Shown here: positions 23,041 through 35,231 of the stretch, in pieces
Position numbering within the stretch: the stretch's first letter is position 1
Layout: the number at the start of each line of letters is the position of its first letter
NCBI GenBank assembly: GCA_014529385.2
Contig: CM043956.1
Location: 90,724,721 to 90,788,720, forward strand
Direction: 5' to 3'
Source: Adiantum capillus-veneris
Lineage: Eukaryota; Streptophyta; Polypodiopsida; Polypodiales; Pteridaceae
DNA length: 64,000 bases
Position numbers and translations under genes: made by a program
The notes under the pieces: generated by a model
Told to the model about the DNA's origin: nothing
The model's input: only the letters and a program-made list of their open reading frames with translations
The model's database searches: none

Positions 23041-23046
23041 TAACAT

Positions 23047-23120
23047 TGTAACAATGAATAAGAGTATGGGCGGCCAACCATTGCCTTTAGGCGGCGGCCA
23101 CTTGGCCTAAAACCCTTACA
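23047..23120 (-). repeat. Candidate copia 3' LTR, 74 bp
   Basis: Begins TGTAAGGG directly after the polypurine tract and ends TTGTTACA (TG...CA, with short TGTAA/TTACA inverted ends). The left flank AACAT could be a target duplication, but the partner end is absent. Confidence 0.5.
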
Positions 23121-23255
23121 ATCTCCCACTTGAAGGCCAACGTGGCCCAAGTGGCTAAAGAATCTAGAGGCTATTATGTACAAATGTACAAAACATGAAG
23201 CATGATTGTACCTTTACCCTACACCCATCATATCTATGCAATGTGTGAACCGCTC

Positions 23256-23597
23256 TTAGGCTAAGCTCTTCATTAGAGCATCCGCTGGGTTTTCATCCAT
23301 GTGAACTTTGACTAACTCAACGCGTTTGCTAGCCAAAATATCCCGTACCACATGATAAATTTCCTCTATATGTTTTGACTTGGAGTGAAACATGGGGTTC
23401 TTTCCTAATGTAATCGCACTGTGAATGTTGCAATATAGCACTGGAGTCTGGTGTATGCCAAGGTCTCCTACTAGACGAGATAACCACACAGCTTCCTTAC
23501 TAGAAGTGGAAACTACAACATACTCTACCTCAGTGGTGGAAGATGAAGTGCAATTTTGGAGACATGATCTCCAAGAAACTGCCGCTCCAACAAACAA
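23256..23597 (-). pseudogene. copia RNase H C-terminus
   Basis: Reads SWRSCLQNCTSSSTTEVEYV, then KEAVWLSRLVGDLGI, CNIHSAITLGKNPMFHSKSK, HIEEIYHVVRDILASKRVEL and VHMDENPADALMKSLA. These are the standard copia RNase H motifs: SSTTEAEY with the catalytic Glu, an altered CDN/SQSA box (CNIHSA, Asp missing), and ADALTK with Thr to Met. The frame is open for 113 codons but truncated upstream at a CT-rich junction near 23600. It lies between the copia LTR and unassigned DNA. Confidence 0.93.
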
Positions 23598-23600
23598 GAA

Positions 23601-23941
23601 AACATAGCTCTCTCTCTCTCTCTCTCATTCTCATTTAAGCCATGCAACATTTTTTAGGTCTCTTATTTAAGCCATGCAACAAGACAACTCCTTGCCAACA
23701 ATGTTTAGAGAAGTTTTGCCTAAGCTTTATGGTTTAGAGTCTAGATTAAAAGGTCTCAAACTGACTCAAAAGGAAGTAAAGAGGAGAAAAATAGTTTTAA
23801 AAATCTCTTAAATTGCAATTTCTTTTTAGTACTTTTGGTGTGGATCTAATGAGAAGGAAATGTGCCTTGTAGATACATCAACAAAGTTAAAGCCGTTTTG
23901 GCTACAAAGGGTAGACACAAGAAGGTTTTGAGGGTTTGGAC

Positions 23942-23973
<32 letters not shown>

Positions 23974-24281
23974 TGTGGCACATCACCTTGTCAAGGGACA
24001 CACACATGAGACCAGTGCTCTTTGATGATACACTGGGCTATGAGCATCCTCTCTCATTGTAACTATACAAGGGTAGAAGGGGAGGGTTATATGTGGACAG
24101 GTCAATAGTTTAAGAAAATATTAACGTCAATAAAGAAGTTATAAAATATTCTAGCATCATTAAAAAAAAAATCTAACATAGAAATAAAAATATTCTAACA
24201 TCATAGAAAGAATCCTCAGCATTTCACAGATTGGAAGAATCTCATGAAATTGAAATGATGCAAAGATGACACACATAAATT

Positions 24282-24349
<68 letters not shown>

Positions 24350-24733
24350 GCTAGCTCCAGGTAGCTTCCCCACAATGTTTTACCTCCAAAGGTTTTTTTC
24401 TCCCCTTTTTCATGTGGCTCCCTCGAACTCCCCCTACTCAACCCCCCTCCCCTCACTTCCAATGATTCTACAAGGCTAAAAATCACAAAACAAAAAGAAG
24501 ATACTTTACATATGTCAAAGGGATGCAGTAGATGGCACACTACCATTTTAAAAAGAATGCCTACCTCGGACACATTTCCCCCTTATACTAGTCTCTAAAA
24601 TAAAGTGGGTTTTTTTATCATTCATTTTATCTATGTAAATCCAAAATTTGTCAGTTATTTTTGGTACTATTTTCACACACATGAAAGGCCATAAAACACC
24701 AGAAGTTCTCTCTCTCTCTCTCTCTCTCTCTCA
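23601..24733. other. Unassigned AT-rich DNA with GA/CT arrays
   Basis: No gene recognised. Contains GA arrays at 23940-23973 (imperfect), a long CT array at 24285-24348 and a CT array at 24710-24733. Confidence 0.6.
24285..24348. repeat. (CT)n microsatellite
   Basis: Uninterrupted CT array of about 32 units. Confidence 0.97.
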
Positions 24734-25552
24734 TGTTTTACCTTGGAGATTTAAAAAGGAACGTTTTCTCTCCCTATCTTTGTCTCTTATCTTCCCACCA
24801 AAATACACGCTATCAAGTAATGGTGGCAACCTTAGCCAACTAACCACACATGGGTGCATTCACTAACCGAATGATATATTTACAACTTGCCTAAAACTAT
24901 AAAACACGCACTCTGCGTTCTTTGTAAACAACCCAAAGGTGTAGTTTAAGCTCTTGCTCTGTGCTCCCTCTCAGCCTGCGTGACCTAGTGCCTTGATACA
25001 CCTTCGGGAACACTATACCAGTTGCATACCACACCTTTGTGGGCACACACACCCACATACACACACGCACGCGCGCAAAACACACACACACAATACCTAC
25101 TTTTTGATCTAATCTCAGATAACGTTACCCCAACACTGCATACTACGCATTGGTACACTCACATACACACACAAACACACACATAGTAATACTACACTAC
25201 AATAGTAGTCAGCGCTACTTCAACATCTATTTGAACCTACAATAGCAGGTTGGAGGATTCTCTCTAATCACACACAGTCCCGGGAAACACTCGACATAAC
25301 AACATTCTCCTCCGGAAGCAATCTTCGACACTTCAACCATGGCTGGAACTTCAAACCAGGTAGACTTTTAGTCTACTGAGATGAGTTTTTTCATTTTAAG
25401 AAAGGCTTTTTAATTAAAACATGGTGAACTTAATCTTTTGTACAAAATAAAGACTAGCTGTGATCTTTTATTTTGTATCGTACAAATTAGTTTGAAATTG
25501 GTTATAGCATGTAGTTATGCGGTGACGCTTCATCAAAATAATGAGTATTATG
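24734..25552. repeat. Direct repeat, left copy (~0.82 kb)
   Basis: Matches 27110-28023 over its whole length. Both copies start right after a CT array at TGTTTTACC and end at GAGTATTATG. Each contains a TATA-like box (TATAAAA at 24898-24904 and 27273-27279) and a short Kozak-like ATG frame (MAGTSNQVDF or its variant) that closes after about ten codons. No coding domain. Could be LTRs or a segmental duplication; no PBS or polypurine tract was seen. Confidence 0.85.
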
Positions 25553-26846
25553 CCTGCAAAAACGTTATGTAAAAGCTGTATTCTGGTTATTTTCTATTAT
25601 GTTGCTCATTGCCTTGTATGAATAAATACGATTTTTTCATCAAAAATTTCGGTTTAGGAAAGAAAATTTTGTATGTGGTTTGAGCACAATCAGGATTCGA
25701 ATTTGGATTAAACATAAAACCATATTTTACAAAACTAAGAACCATAAGTACGGACATAAACGTATGAAAAAAATTGATGGGCAGTCTCAAGTGTGTTAAA
25801 TATTCAAAATATCACGATTTTAACGCACTATGACATTGCTATATAATAATGAATGACATTGCTATATACTAATGATCAATAGAATGACACTAGGGGTGAA
25901 ATTCAAACTGTAAAAGCATGAACGTGTGAAAAATCCCCGATGTGAGGTATCCATGCATGGTTCGATAATAGAATTATTATGAAAAAAACATCAAAATGCA
26001 GAGCGAACTCTGCCAAAATTTTCAAAAAAACTAGAAAACTTGGTGATTTTTTAAGTTCGAACAAACATAAAAGGTTGTTTCATAAGAGATAAGTTTTTAA
26101 GCTTAGATTTCCCATAAAAATGTGAAAAAACATAAGAGGTGATCTTTAGAAACTTCTCTGCTCACGTAGTTAGAGTACATGAATGCTTTCCTAGTTGATC
26201 GGATGATATGACCTTCAATTACCTCACCTTCCTCCTCAAAGATGTTTAAAAGAAAAACCACTTCCTTTTATCATGAATTTGATTGTATTTATTATGTAAG
26301 GGCGATACATGTACTCCTCTCCCAGGGCATAGACTTTCTTTGCAGGATGCTAGTCCGACTATGCATATGGGTACTTACCCAATGGAAAACCTCGATCGTC
26401 TGCCATAAGGAATTTTCTAGAAGGATGTCGACTAGGGCTTCTCATGAAACCTAAAGCATCCATAAAGCCAAAATATCCCATAGCAGTAAAAAAAGCCATT
26501 GTGAAATGGATTATGCCAAAGCGAAAAGCAAAAAACCTACCTCCTAATATATACAAGGAGAGTGAGGGGGTCTAGGACTATGGGACAACGATAACAAGAA
26601 GAATGGGTTGATTGGATACCTGTCTTCCCATCAACGTAGCCCAAGTTCGAACTAGATACTTTTTTGTTGGATGGTGGCAGGTATAGACCTATTCTTTCAT
26701 GGATTTTGGAGCTCGTTCAGTCTCCTGCCAGAAACGGATGTACCAAAACAATTTCAATTTATAATAAAAATATCCTTTGTCTTATGTCATTCAATTGTAG
26801 AGTGTCATGTACTGTATATGGTTCTAAAAGAAGGGATTTCAAATAT

Positions 26847-26888
<42 letters not shown>

Positions 26889-27109
26889 TATTTCTCTGTC
26901 TATCTCACTTTTTGAACCTATCTGGAACCTCTGAACAAGAGATTATTCTCATCCCTTCCCATTTTCTCTATCTCCCACTCTATTATTTCTCGAAAAGAAA
27001 ATTTGGTTTGGAAAAAGCTCGGACAAAAGGAGAGTACAGAAGTTTTTTACCCATCTATCAAAAACCTCGAACTAATTTTCCCCCATCTAGCTCTCTCTCT
27101 CTCTCTCAT
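25553..27109. other. Unassigned spacer between direct repeats
   Basis: AT-rich, no recognised domain in any frame. Short frames at 26242-26454 (plus) and 26359-26556 (minus) overlap each other and show no family. CT array at 26850-26886. Confidence 0.5.
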
Positions 27110-28023
<914 letters not shown>

Positions 28024-29091
28024 TGTCAGTTTAATTAATTTAAAAACACTTAATAAAAGAAACAATGAGGATTAAGTCTCATAGAAGACTATTGGACAGT
28101 CTCGCAAGGGGTCCAATAAGCATTCAGGAGCCCAATGGCTTGCCTGATTCCTATTGGCTAGGAGGCAAAGGGGTCCAATGAGAGTTTAGTTTAATTATTA
28201 TATTACCTAAAGCTCTCACAAAAGGGGAAAGGGGGACACATGTCAGAAGGCTATCACTTATGCTGCTTAATTGTCATTGGCTTGACTTGGGGAGGTCCAA
28301 TGGGGGTTGAGCAAGAGCAATTAGCAAGAGGGCTCCCCCAAGAGAGAGAGGGGGCTGAATTTTTCAAGGCATTATCACACATACACTCACACAATCTCAT
28401 GTGTGAAGAAAGAGAAGACTATCTCTTCCCAAGCTTTAATGGAGAGCTCATCACCTACTCCAAGCTTGTGAGATAGAAGCCTACATCGACACACTCTTGG
28501 CTTGTGGATGCAAATCCAACCAAGACCCAAGCTTCAATGCATGCTCATCTCCTCTACCAAGCTAATTACTAAGCTAAAGCTATGCTAATATGAGTGATTA
28601 TGTGAGGAGATGTACATCTTTCTCGTAAGATACTCCTTCTTCTTCTCAATCTACTCTCATACCCTCCTAGCTCTCACCATCTTCGAAGGTGTGTGAGGTA
28701 TTGGGTCTGAGAACGGGGATAATTAAAGTTGTGTTTACTAAGTGTTTTGCTTAGTGCATGAAGCTTTCATCTTCATTGCACTAGCTAGTCTTGAAGGAAC
28801 ACAAAGAATTGTATTGTACAATGTCTCTCTTGATGGGAGAAACCATAATACAAAGCCTTTTGGAGGGGGGACCGGCTCCATGCAAATCTGGTCCTCAACT
28901 GTTGTCAATAGCTTAATTTCTCTCTCTTTTGAAAGTATTGTTGATGCTATCTAACTAGGTGTTATGCTTTTTGTTGCTCTCTCCACCCAAGCACTCTTGT
29001 AATTCTCATTAGGAATCTATTCTAATGAAATGCCCATTATGTTCATGCTAATTTCCGCTACACATAAGTTTTTAGGCCATTAAATGTTACA
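28024..29091 (+). repeat. Chromovirus 5' LTR, 5'-deleted
   Basis: Ends AAATGTTACA, one base before the primer site. It aligns with the 3' LTR from 28028 onward; only TGTC(A) may remain of the first ~564 bp, either by internal deletion or by chance. Confidence 0.88.
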
Positions 29092-29092
29092 T

Positions 29093-29104
29093 TGGTATCA
29101 GAGC
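29093..29104 (+). other. Primer-binding site (initiator tRNA-Met type)
   Basis: TGGTATCAGAGC, one base after the 5' LTR; the standard site for priming by initiator tRNA-Met. Confidence 0.95.
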
Positions 29105-29508
29105 ACAAGGTTTCTATTTTCTTGCTCAAGAAGGGAGGTCCTCAAGCTAGCTATAAATGGTTGGTATTATTAATTGCCTGTGAGTAAGTAGAATAGGGAT
29201 TTTTCAGCCTTGCAGTGCGCCTGCCTTCGTGCAGTTAACGGGGCATCACCGTCGAGAGCTATGGTCTTAATAGTGGAGTCCTACGGGGCTTGCCTACGGC
29301 TTAACCACTATTGAGCTATTTGAAGCTTGATAGGAGTCGGTGCTGTTTTGGTGTCGAAAGACCCTCTCTTCTATTCCTTGCAATTAATGGTATTCGAGCC
29401 GTGGGTATAGTAGCTTGAGTGCTTTTTCTAAAGGGGTAAAGAGGAGTAGCAACTAGGGCTTGAAGTGCCAAAGTACACCTAAAAAGTTTACACCTTAAAG
29501 TTGTTAGA

Positions 29509-31305
29509 ATAGCTGACAATAGTAAAGAGAGTGAAATTAATGTTGATAAGTTTGATTTTGCTAATGAGCAAGCTACTAATGATGCTCCGATGCTTGTTAA
29601 CTATCTTGTTTCTAGGCTTCAAGAAGCCATGGGCAATCCATCTCTCCAAAGCGAAGTGCAACGGCAACTCCGTGCTCACGGGATTCTCCAAGCTCATCAC
29701 CATGACAAGAGAACACCTAGGAAGCCTCCTTGTGAGACTCCCAAAAGAGGTCTCTCTCCGATTCGGGAAGAAGAAGAGAATCCGTACGAAGGGCTCAAGA
29801 ATTTACTTCTTGATGATGCATCTCCTTTCCAAAGGAGAACTCAAGAGCCTCCACCGAAGGAACGAGAAAGAAGTGAGTCTCCCGCCACCTCGACGGAGAT
29901 GGCTCCACGAAGACAGCGGGCTAAACGCTCTCCATCACCACCAAAGCGGAGAAGACCATCACACTCTTCTCCATGCCATAATTCAAAGAGGGATGATAAA
30001 AAGCAAGAGAAGAAAAAGGCGAGAAAGAGGAAACCCTCTTCTCCATCTTCTTCATCCTCTTCCTCTTATGAAAGTGATGGTAAAGATGACGAAGATCAAG
30101 ACAAGAAAAAGGCGAGAAAGAGGTCACCCTCTTCTCCACCTTCTTCAAATTCTTCACCTTCTGAAGAAAGTGATGGTGCAACCTTTGAACCATAAAAAAG
30201 AATAGGTCATAGGAAATCCTATGCCGCATGGAAGAGGTCGTCCAAGTTGAAGAAATTCAAAGAGGGAGGGAAGAGCATCTCTTTCCTTACCTATGATGGT
30301 ACCTTTGGTGCTACAGACAAAGTCTTGGCCTTTATCCAACAATTTGATGCGGTGTTTGGAGATCAGGGCTTCATAGAGTCCTCTAAGCTACGCCATGTAG
30401 CTATGCACTTTCAAAAGTCCGCCAGGCAATGGTGGTCTAGTCTACGAGCCAACGGTGAAGCTCCAGGAACATGGAAAGCTTTAAGAGCTTCCATTATGAA
30501 GCAGTTTTTGGCCACCGATGCCAAAGACAAAGTACTCACCGAATGGCGAAGCTTAAAGCTCTCTCCCAATGAATCCATCCACAAATATGTAGACAAGTTT
30601 TGGGACCTACAACTCAAAGCCATTGTCTTTAAAAAGTTGGATTTTGGAGAGAAAAAGCAACAATTTTGTGCAGGCTTAACCGAAGAAATGGCGGAGTATG
30701 TCAACTCCCAAAGGCCACGTACCATATCGGCGGTAATACACCATACTATGGTGGCCTCTCGAATCAATTTCCAAACGGGGGCTAAAAGAAATAATAAGCC
30801 CCCGGAAAACAAGGGTTCCAACGAGCCTAAGGGGAAGGACAATGTCCAAAAGTCTCCTAAGGGAAACTCCAACAAAGCTAAAGAGAAGGGAGTTTACAAA
30901 GGTAAAAACAAACTCTCTCCTGAAGAGCTTGAGCGTTATCGCAAGGATAACTGGTGTTTCAAGTGCGGCGAACAAGGGCATGCGTACCGCGGTTGTCCCC
31001 AAAAGAACAACCGCCAAGATCCTCCTAGAGCTTCCTTGGTTGAAATCCAAGAGGAGGAGACTCACCAAACTCACCACAAAGGATCTCCTCTATGCCATGC
31101 TTGGGGAAAGGTAAGAGAACATGATGCTTTTATTCTCTTTGACCCTAGTTCTACTCACAATTTTATATCTATAGAGTTGGCCACCAAGCTAGGCATACAA
31201 TCCTACGAGATGGGAGATGTCCTACCCGCAGACAGTGCCTTCAAGGGGCTTCTTGCTTCAGTCACGCCCTTAATCGGGAAATTGAGGCTTCATGTCCAAG
31301 GCTAG
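29509..31305 (+). pseudogene. gypsy gag and protease start
   Basis: Capsid/nucleocapsid precursor. The frame opens at 29509 with ATA where the related minus copy has ATG (ADN follows in both), so the start codon is lost. N-terminal region NYLVSRLQEAMGNPSLQSEV, then a basic Ser-rich segment with two KKARKR motifs. An in-frame TAA at 30193 follows, then the gag core FIQQFDAVFGDQGFIESSKL, RQWWSSLRANGEAP and HKYVDKFWDLQLKAIVF. A CCHC knuckle CFKCGEQGHAYRGC lies at about residue 490. Protease begins at AFILFDPSSTHNFIS, where the expected Asp-Ser/Thr-Gly reads Asp-Pro-Ser. In-frame TAG at 31303. Confidence 0.9.
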
Positions 31306-31797
31306 GTGGACAAAGAGGACTTCTTTATCTCTCCTCTCAAGCATGAGGATGTAATCCTAGGGGCACCATGGTTTGACCGCCTAGCTGCCGATGTTAAATT
31401 TCCTGAAAGGAGAATCTCCTTTAAGTTCAGGGAAAAATACATGTATATAGATGCTAAGGAAATGGGTAACACTATCCCCATTGTACATACACCAGCTTTC
31501 AACAAGTCAATAAAGAGCTCTATTTCTGTGTACATGATTTTTGTTAAAGATTCTCAAAATGAACCTAATGCTTTAACAGAAGAAAATAAAAGCAACCAAA
31601 AGGAATTAGAGTTATCCAATTTTCTCAAGGGTTTTCAAGATGTTTTTATTGACGACATCCCTTGTGAGCTACCTCCTAAACAAGGTAATGATGACCATGC
31701 AATTGAACTTCTTCCAGGAAGTTCACCGCCTAATAAACCTCCTTATAGAGTTTCTCAAGCTCAACAAGAGGAGATTATGCGGCAAGTGCATGGTTAG
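31306..31797 (+). pseudogene. gypsy protease C-terminus and linker to RT
   Basis: Same frame as gag, after the TAG at 31303. Reads DFFISPLKHEDVILGAPWFD, then SNFLKGFQDVFIDDIPCELP, PYRVSQAQQEEIMRQV, and stops. In the minus copy the text continues QELVGKGMVRPSSS; here about 17 nt are missing between RQV and MVRPSSS (near 31789), which shifts pol into the next frame. That deletion, not a programmed frameshift, best explains the break. Confidence 0.88.
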
Positions 31798-33109
31798 GCC
31801 TAGCTCATCTCCATTTTGCTCACCTGTGCTATTAGTGCAAAAGAAAGACGACATATATCGTATGTGTGTAGACTATAGAGCACTTAATAGGATCACTATC
31901 AAAAATAGGTTTCCCGTTCCACGGGTAGAAGACCTATTTGATAAGCTACAAGGATTGACCTACTTCAGTAGGATTGACCTAAAAAGTGGCTATCATCAAA
32001 TAAGGATACTTGATCAAGACATTGTAAAGACCGCATTTTGCACCACATTTGGTCTTTACGAATACATTGTCATGCCTTTTGGCTTGACCAATGCACCAAC
32101 CACATTCAACCGCTTGATGGAGAAGCTATTCAGGCCTCATCGAACCTTCACTGGAGTGTTCTTTGATGATATTATCATCTACTCTTATTCATTAGACGAA
32201 CACAAGAAACACCTCCAGGTAATATTTCAAGTTTTGAGAGAGAATAGACTTTATGTTAATCGAAAGAAAAGTGAATTTTTCTTGCAAGAGATTCAATATT
32301 TAGGTCATATTATCTCTCAAGATGGCATCCAAATGGATCCATCAAAGTTAGAGGTAATAAAAGGATGGCCTAAACCAAGGAATCTTCATGAGCTAAGAAG
32401 CTTTATAGGTATGTGTGCATACTATAGACGCTTCATAGAAAAGTTCTCACAAATTGTGGGACCATTACATGACCTAACAAATAAAAGAGTTAGGTATACA
32501 TGGTCTGCTAAGGAGAACAATGCTTTCAAAAATCTTAAAGAAAAGCTTATCTCTCAACCTGTGCTTACACTACCGGATCTCTCAAAACCTTTTGAGGTCC
32601 AATGTGATGCTTGTGGTGATTTCCTTGGAGCTGTTTTGCTCCAAGAAGGGCATGCCATAGGCTATGAGAGTCGAAGGCTCAACCCTGTTGAGCAAGCTTT
32701 AGGTATATATGAAAAAGAACTCCTTGCAGTTCTACATGCCTTAGACTCATGGAAGCACTATTTATTGGGGACTCCTTTCATTCTGCGAACGGATCACCAA
32801 AGTCTTAAGTACTTCATGACGCAGACCAAGCTCTCCGACAAACAAATGAGGTGGGAAAATTTCCTTTCTCAATTTCATTTTCATATTGCTCACATTGCTG
32901 GCAAGCATAATCAAGTAGCTGATGCACTCTCAAGACGGCCGAGAGTGAATGCGGTTTCCATAGCAACTCACAATGATCTATCTTCAATGATAGATGAGTA
33001 CGCTATTGATCCCAATTTTAGAGATTTGATTTCAGCCCTTGCATTAGGGAAGAAAGAAGAACCATTTACTTTACAAGATGGTTATCTTCTCTATGGCAAT
33101 AGACTATGA
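31790..33109 (+). pseudogene. gypsy reverse transcriptase-RNase H
   Basis: Copies the RNA genome and removes RNA from the hybrid. RT motifs in order: MVRPSSSPFCSPVLLVQKKD, RMCVDYRALNRITIKNRFPV, YFSRIDLKSGYHQIRI (catalytic Asp), VMPFGLTNAPTTFNRLM, GVFFDDIIIYS (FxDD intact), LGHIISQDGIQMDPSKLEVI. RNase H has its acidic set: QCDACGDFLGAVL, EKELLAVLHAL, RTDHQSLKYF and QVADALSRRP. It ends at an in-frame TGA (33107-33109); integrase continues in the same frame. The best preserved enzyme of the window. Frame start upstream of 31790 is not meaningful. Confidence 0.95.
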
Positions 33110-34327
33110 GTTACTAACTCACTACGTGAGAAAGTAATGTATGAATCTCATGCTCCACCTTATGCGGGGCATAGAGGGATTCAGTCTACCTTAAAGGGAA
33201 TTGAAACATATTTCTATTGGCCTACCATGAAAGTGAACATACAAGAGTATGTTTCTAAATGTGTAGTATGCCAAAAGACAAAATTTGATAGAGGGAAGCA
33301 ACTTGGATTGCTTCAACCCTTGCCAATCCCTAATTCACCATGGGAGAGCATATTCATGGATTTTATCTTTGGATTGCCTAAGTCTATCCATGGGAATACG
33401 GGAATATGGACGATAGTAGACAGGTTTAGTAAACAAGCTCATTTTATACCTGTCAAAAAGACTATCAAAGCCCATCAAATGGCAACCCTCTTCATTTCAC
33501 AAATTTTCAAGTACCATGGCTTGCCAATGTCCATAGTGTCAGATAGAGATCCTAGAATGACCAGTAATTTCTGGAAGGGTCTCTTTGAGAATTTAGGAAC
33601 AAGGCTAAACTTCTCTTCGGCCTATCATCCACAAACGGATGGACAAAGAGAAATATCTAACCTAACAATTCTCGATCTACTAAAAGCCTATGTAACAGAA
33701 GTAGATCAAAGATCCCAATGGGAGAAGTACTTACCCTTAGTGGAGTATGCTTACAATAACACTGTACATACTTCCATGGGAAAAGCACCTTTCGAGGTAA
33801 TTGAGGGGAGATCAAAAAGTCCCTTGCTACTTAAGGTACATGGGAAGATCTTCGCTGCAGATGAGTATAGCCGAGACCTACAAGAATCTTTTCAAAAGAT
33901 TAAGGATGCCATCTCTATCTCACAGCAAAGGCAAAAGGCTGTTGCTGACAAGCACAGAAGAGCCCAAGACTTTAAAGAAAATGATTGGGTCTTATTAAAG
34001 TTTCCCAAGGCTCGATTAAGGTACACGACGGGCAAGAATCCTACGGGCGACCAAAAGTACTATGCTAAGCTAGCAAAAAGGTACTATGGTCCCTTCCAGA
34101 TTCTTAGGCCAATCAATGAGATGGCCTATCAACTCAAGTTGCCCAATCATTGGCTCATACACAATGCTTTCCATGTGAGCCTATTAAAGCCTTACAAAGG
34201 AGAGCCACCTCAAGAACCAACTATTGAAGACCCACTGGAGATCGAGGACCAAGAGGAGGTGTTGCAGCCCGAGTCCATTCTCCGACATGAAGACAAGGTA
34301 CTAAGAGGCGGTAAGACTATCCGATGA
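33110..34327 (+). pseudogene. gypsy integrase
   Basis: Inserts the cDNA. HHCC zinc region: HAPPYAGHRGIQSTLKGIET with the Cys pair KCVVCQK. Catalytic core D-D-E: SIFMDFIFGLPKS (first Asp), SIVSDRDPRMTSNFWKGLF (second Asp), YHPQTDGQREISNLTI (Glu). The GPY/F-type module is RYYGPFQILRPINEMAYQL and HNAFHVSLLKPYKG. It follows RNase H in frame after one TGA, and itself ends at a TGA (34325-34327) inside the chromodomain-like tail. Glu is in a QRE rather than the common QTE context, but present. Confidence 0.94.
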
Positions 34328-34438
34328 TATCTTATTAAGTTTAAGAATTATCCTTTTGAAGATGCTAGATGGATGCAAGGCATACAATTAAAGGATAACC
34401 TAAACCTTGTCAGTGCTTACAATGCTTCCCAAGAGTAA
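34273..34438 (+). pseudogene. Chromodomain-like integrase tail
   Basis: After the GPY/F module the protein reads ILRHEDKVLRGGKTIR, an in-frame TGA, then YLIKFKNYPFEDARWMQG. This fits the chromodomain pattern of chromoviruses (aromatic YLIKF, then the W of ARWM). The domain directs chromovirus integration to marked chromatin in studied families. Here the stop would remove its second half. Confidence 0.75.
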
Positions 34439-34780
34439 GCAAATGTACAAAATGTTAAAAATGAACAAAGTTTTTGTCTTATAAGACTCTCTTTTTCTTT
34501 ATTGTGCACAAAAATGAAGTAGTATCCATGCTTAGATCAAGTTTGTAGAGACGACGTCTCCCAAACACCAAGTAGAGCTTGTCACTCTACTATGGAAGAC
34601 TAATAGGACTAATGTGTAGACATGCTTGCGGCAGCCTCAGGCTCTCAAGCGCCAAATGGACTAGTCATCCATTGTGGAATGATGTCGTAGGGTAACATAG
34701 GGATCCTCTACCCACTAAGAAAAGGACTCATGAATATGCTTTATCTTCTCTACACGATAGTCGGGGACGACTATGCTTTC

Positions 34781-34793
34781 AAGAGAGAGGTAA
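34781..34793 (+). other. Polypurine tract
   Basis: AAGAGAGAGG followed by TAA, directly before the 3' LTR TGTCATA; primes plus-strand DNA synthesis. Confidence 0.8.
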
Positions 34794-35156
34794 TGTCATA
34801 ATAATCAATATCTAATTCTCCTAAATGCGTTTCTCATGTTAAACTGATCATTTAATATGGGGAAGTGCCAGGGGAGAAAAAGCTAGAATATTGGTTAAGC
34901 TAGCAGACCGGCCACAGTAGGGATCCAAAGCGGGGGGGGGGGGGCATCTGCAAAAGAGCCATGTACAACAATGGGCTAAAAAGACCCTAAGGTTCAGCCC
35001 ATTAAGACTTCCAAAATGCTAAGGTTCCAAAATTCAAAGGTTGTGTCCAAAGGTCAACCCTAGGGGAAATTGGATGCATTGTGTGTGACCAAAAAGTCTT
35101 TTCAAATCCCTACATAGGAGGGGGCGAGCCTCGGGAGTAGGGGATGAAAGAGAAAG

Positions 35157-35231
<75 letters not shown>

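Larger units (their letters stand above)
23047..23600 (-). mobile_element. Ty1/copia 3' end (RNase H, PPT, very short LTR)
   Basis: Minus-strand copia fragment: RNase H C-terminus, polypurine tract (AAGTGGGAGATTG region, about 23121-23133) and a candidate LTR of only 74 bp (23047-23120; minus strand TGTAAGGG...TTGTTACA). The integrase, RT and 5' LTR are missing. The LTR is unusually short, so an internal deletion or truncation is possible. Confidence 0.75.

Noticed and set aside
28240-28954. Frames of 70-78 codons repeated at 35570-36284 and on the minus strand near 40778
   Set aside because: They are in LTR copies and degrade in the diverged LTR at 20941-22497.
31789-31797. Programmed ribosomal frameshift between protease and RT of the chromovirus
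   Set aside because: The related minus-strand copy has about 17 extra nucleotides here and reads through in one frame, so a deletion is the better explanation.
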